Shown here piece after piece: positions 61,728 to 64,000 of a stretch of 64,000 nucleotides of DNA. Both the position numbers and the translations under genes were made by a program. The stretch lies in the NCBI GenBank assembly GCA_026413225.1, contig CM048552.1, positions 186,530,053 to 186,594,052 on the forward strand, given 5' to 3'. Source of the stretch: Otis tarda. Its lineage: Eukaryota > Chordata > Aves > Otidiformes > Otididae. The notes beneath the pieces are model-generated. The model was not told the DNA's origin. It saw only the letters and a program-made list of their open reading frames with translations, and did no database searches. Within the stretch, counting starts at the first letter, position 1. Every line of letters starts with the position of its first letter.

Positions 61728-62427
61728 TTGCCAACATCAAAGTGTTGGGGTACCTGAGCTGTCTTGTTAGATCCCGGTTTCTCTGAAGCCACACTTTTTA
61801 AAAAAGTGGCCTTAATGTATCCAGTTTAGTGCGGCAAAAGGCACACACGAGTCAGGCACAGGAAGGCAGCTTGTGCTCTAGCCCTGCGAAGGTGACAGGT
61901 AGAGCAGTTTCTCTCCTGTCCCTCTCTGTCTCTCCAGATTGTAATTCCAAACGCTAGGAAAAATGATGGGATGATTCCTTGGAACAGAGCACGTACTCTG
62001 ACAGGAGTATGGATGTTGGTGGTGGTTTGGAAGTGCTTTAGCACTGCAACATATATATATAGGCTGTGCTACTGTTACTGTATTTTCGTCTACCTTGTTT
62101 CAGGAGTGAACTGAATTTTCTGAGGGTATTGCCTTGGCCGTAGGATAACAGTAATTTTAAGTGAACTGTAAGCTTGAGTTCTCTGAAGTGCCCTTCTTTA
62201 AGAGCATACGATACTGACATATATTGCTTGAAGCACCTCATACCTCTTCTTGCAGTGGTCCTGTGAACAGGAGTATATAGAATGAAAACATTTAGTTGAC
62301 ATTTCTGGGAAGCAAATGTAATGCGTGCCATACTTAGGGGATATTCCTTGGCCTCTCTCAAGGTTTAGTAAGTTGTGACAGTCAATTCACTGTCTTCCAG
62401 TAGTCCTTGCAAGCTGTTCATTTCAAA

Positions 62428-62433
62428 AATAAA
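62428..62433 (+). terminator. Candidate TRIM13 polyadenylation signal
   Basis: AATAAA, the first canonical signal I see after the TRIM13 stop, 1.4 kb downstream. Confidence 0.55.
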
Positions 62434-62670
62434 ACATTAGATTCCAAGAATCAAAGTTTCCAAGCAACCAAACCCTGCAAACAAAACTATTGTACATGAT
62501 ATTTACATCTTTGTTGCCTGGGAGTCCTTTTGCTGCTCCACACCTCACTCCAAACACTTGCTGAAAGCACTGAATGGTTCTTGCAGCTGCAGATGCCTTG
62601 CAGTTTAGGAAAGATCAAGTCACAAACACATAGATCAGAGAGTTACAAGTCTTGAGTGGCTGAGATAGCA

Positions 62671-63248
62671 ATGAGTAATCGAGAGGTGGTCACTCTGAGT
62701 GTGGGAGGTGTGAGGTTTGTAACCCGGGCTTCTACCTTGCAGCAGTTCCCTGAGTCCAGGCTAGCACGGATGTTGAACGACGATGACCGGGAATTTAAAC
62801 TGGTGAATGGAGAGTTTTTTGTGGACAGAGATGGAACTTTATTTAGTTACATCATGGACTTCTTGAGGACTCTCCAGGTCTCCTTACCTCCTGATTTCTC
62901 AGACTACCAGAGGTTGCAGAGAGAAGCAGAATTCTATGGGTTCCACCTTCTGGCCGACCTCCTGAGCCAGGAACACTTGCTGAAGCCAAGGCTGGAGATC
63001 TTGGAAGTGCGTGTTGCTCTCCAAGAGATGCAGGCTTTTTTCCGGATCTTTGGTTCCTGCAGTACCACTGTCGAGACACTAGCTGAACAGATCACTGTGT
63101 TTACAGGGCAGCAGTCAGGACAGAGCTGGAACAGCCCTTTTCCTTCTCAGAAACCACTGGTTCCACTTCCTTTGGAAAGACCTTCTCATCATGACCTGGT
63201 TTTTCAGTGTGGTACTGACTACTCTGCTGGTGACCAGTTTGTGGCCAG
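62671..63248 (+). CDS. KCNRG: KCNRG exon 1 (potassium channel regulator), partial gene
   Basis: KCNRG is a cytosolic/ER protein with a BTB/T1 tetramerisation domain like that of Kv channels; in mammals it binds Kv1-type subunits and suppresses their surface expression. The ATG at 62671 gives MSNREVVTLSVGGVRFVTRA. The T1 domain occupies about residues 5-100, with SRLARMLND, FFVDRDGTLFSYIMDFLRT and DYQRLQREAEFYGF. A second conserved block follows (QAFFRIFGSC, ITVFTGQ, RPSHHDLVFQCGTD). The exon encodes 192 codons plus two bases and ends at GCCAG|GTACTC, the point where I recall human sequence continuing VRYVSIKPD. The 3' exon is beyond the window. Reading on into the intron would add YSSLV and stop at 63267. 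No channel pore or membrane segments are present, as expected. It follows TRIM13 on the same strand. Confidence 0.95.
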
Positions 63249-64000
63249 GTACTCTTCTCTAGTGTGATTTGTCATTATGGTCTTTGTGACTTCTAGTTCA
63301 TGAAGTACATGCTACGTGGTAGCAAAGCTCATTTTAAAGAAACTGTTGGACAGCTGGCTGAGAAAAAAGAAACGCATTTCCTTCTTTCTGCTAGTTTAGT
63401 GTTATGTTTTCCTAGTTCTGAAATACCATTTAATTTCTGTTACACTGATTTGCCTGTTCTTCAACTTTCTAAAATACTGTTCTTGATGCTTGTTTTTGAG
63501 TTCTGTTGAGTCTTTCTCTGCCCTTTCCTGCTCACTTGCTTTCCCAGGTTTTAGAATTTCATGGCATCAGTGACTATCTAGAAGATTGGAAAAAGAGTAA
63601 AGTGAAGCAAAAGAAACAAAATAGATAAGGAGTGAACTATTGGAGAAACCTAAAATCTCCACTAGCTCACTGTCCAAAAGACTTTCATATGGAAAAGAGG
63701 AAAAAGAGAATGGCTAAACTGAGTTGAAAACACTAGTAGAACTAAGATTGCAATTCAGGGACTGGAAAGCTTTGTAGAGCCTTTTACTGGGGGAGGGAGG
63801 AGGGTTACATTATTGACTATATGCTACACTGTGGGTTTTCTTTGAATTCGGAGCCAGGTTCTGTTTTTATTAAGATTACTGTATATCAGTATATCATAAA
63901 ATCAGTGATTTTTGTGACAGCAGTATTGTATTCTAATGACAACTTACATTTTTTAAACAAGCTTTTGCTGTTGCTGTCTCTATTGTATGGAGACACATTC
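63249..64000 (+). other. KCNRG intron 1 (partial)
   Basis: From the donor to the window end. No sequence resembling the KCNRG C-terminal exon was found. Open frames here are short. Confidence 0.7.

Larger units (their letters stand above)
61009..62450 (+). other. TRIM13: TRIM13 3' UTR (probable)
   Basis: AT-rich sequence from the stop codon to just past the first canonical AATAAA at 62428-62433. It carries a 10-bp perfect hairpin at 61700-61727. KCNRG coding sequence starts about 240 bases past the signal, so the KCNRG 5' UTR may touch or overlap this region. Confidence 0.6.

Noticed and set aside
61788..61811. Palindrome-like CCACACTTTTTAAAAAAGTGG
   Set aside because: Imperfect and made largely of T and A runs; expected by chance in AT-rich sequence.
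63545..63600. Acceptor-like TTTCCCAG at about 63548 as a possible KCNRG exon 2
   Set aside because: Joined in phase to exon 1 it gives R, F and an immediate stop, not the expected KCNRG C-terminus; the true exon is probably beyond the window.
1..64000. CRISPR arrays, tRNA or rRNA genes, bacterial operons
   Set aside because: None was seen, and the DNA is vertebrate nuclear with spliced genes.

Overview
This is bird nuclear DNA. It carries several CR1 LINE copies ending in the ATTCTATG octamer repeat, two solo LTRs that resemble avian endogenous retroviral LTRs, and intron-containing vertebrate genes whose order matches human 13q14 (KPNA3 - SPRYD7 - TRIM13 - KCNRG). The LTR types suggest a neoavian bird, but the sequence does not fix the species.

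Layout. Positions 1-760 hold the first coding exon of KPNA3 (importin alpha, minus strand) inside a CpG island; the rest of that gene lies off the left edge. About 37 kb of gene-poor DNA follows (0.76-38 kb), with simple repeats, a solo LTR (8080-9164), a young 5'-truncated CR1 with a long open ORF2 (18461-21011) and an old CR1 that still shows ORF1 and ORF2 parts but has lost its reverse transcriptase core (33532-36860, minus). SPRYD7 lies complete on the minus strand (five coding exons, 38226-47028), with a CpG-island promoter near 47 kb and a sense-oriented solo LTR in intron 2. TRIM13 lies on the plus strand: a CpG-island first exon near 55.87 kb, a 3.9 kb intron, and one large coding exon (59776-61008). 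KCNRG exon 1 (62671-63248) follows 1.7 kb later; its 3' exon is beyond the right edge.

Roles. The genes are neighbours but not one pathway: nuclear import adaptor (KPNA3), a small SPRY protein (SPRYD7), an ER-anchored RING E3 ligase (TRIM13) and a BTB/T1 protein that in mammals suppresses Kv channel assembly (KCNRG). In human the block lies in the interval deleted in chronic lymphocytic leukaemia. SPRYD7 and TRIM13 are divergent, with promoters about 8.8 kb apart.

I found no wholly new biological system. The points most worth a second look are an ATG placed exactly at the TRIM13 exon 1 splice junction and in frame with the body, an alanine tract in the KPNA3 N-terminus, an intronic 40-base microduplication bounded by 13-base direct repeats, the two informative CR1 copies, and two good CTCF-like motifs.
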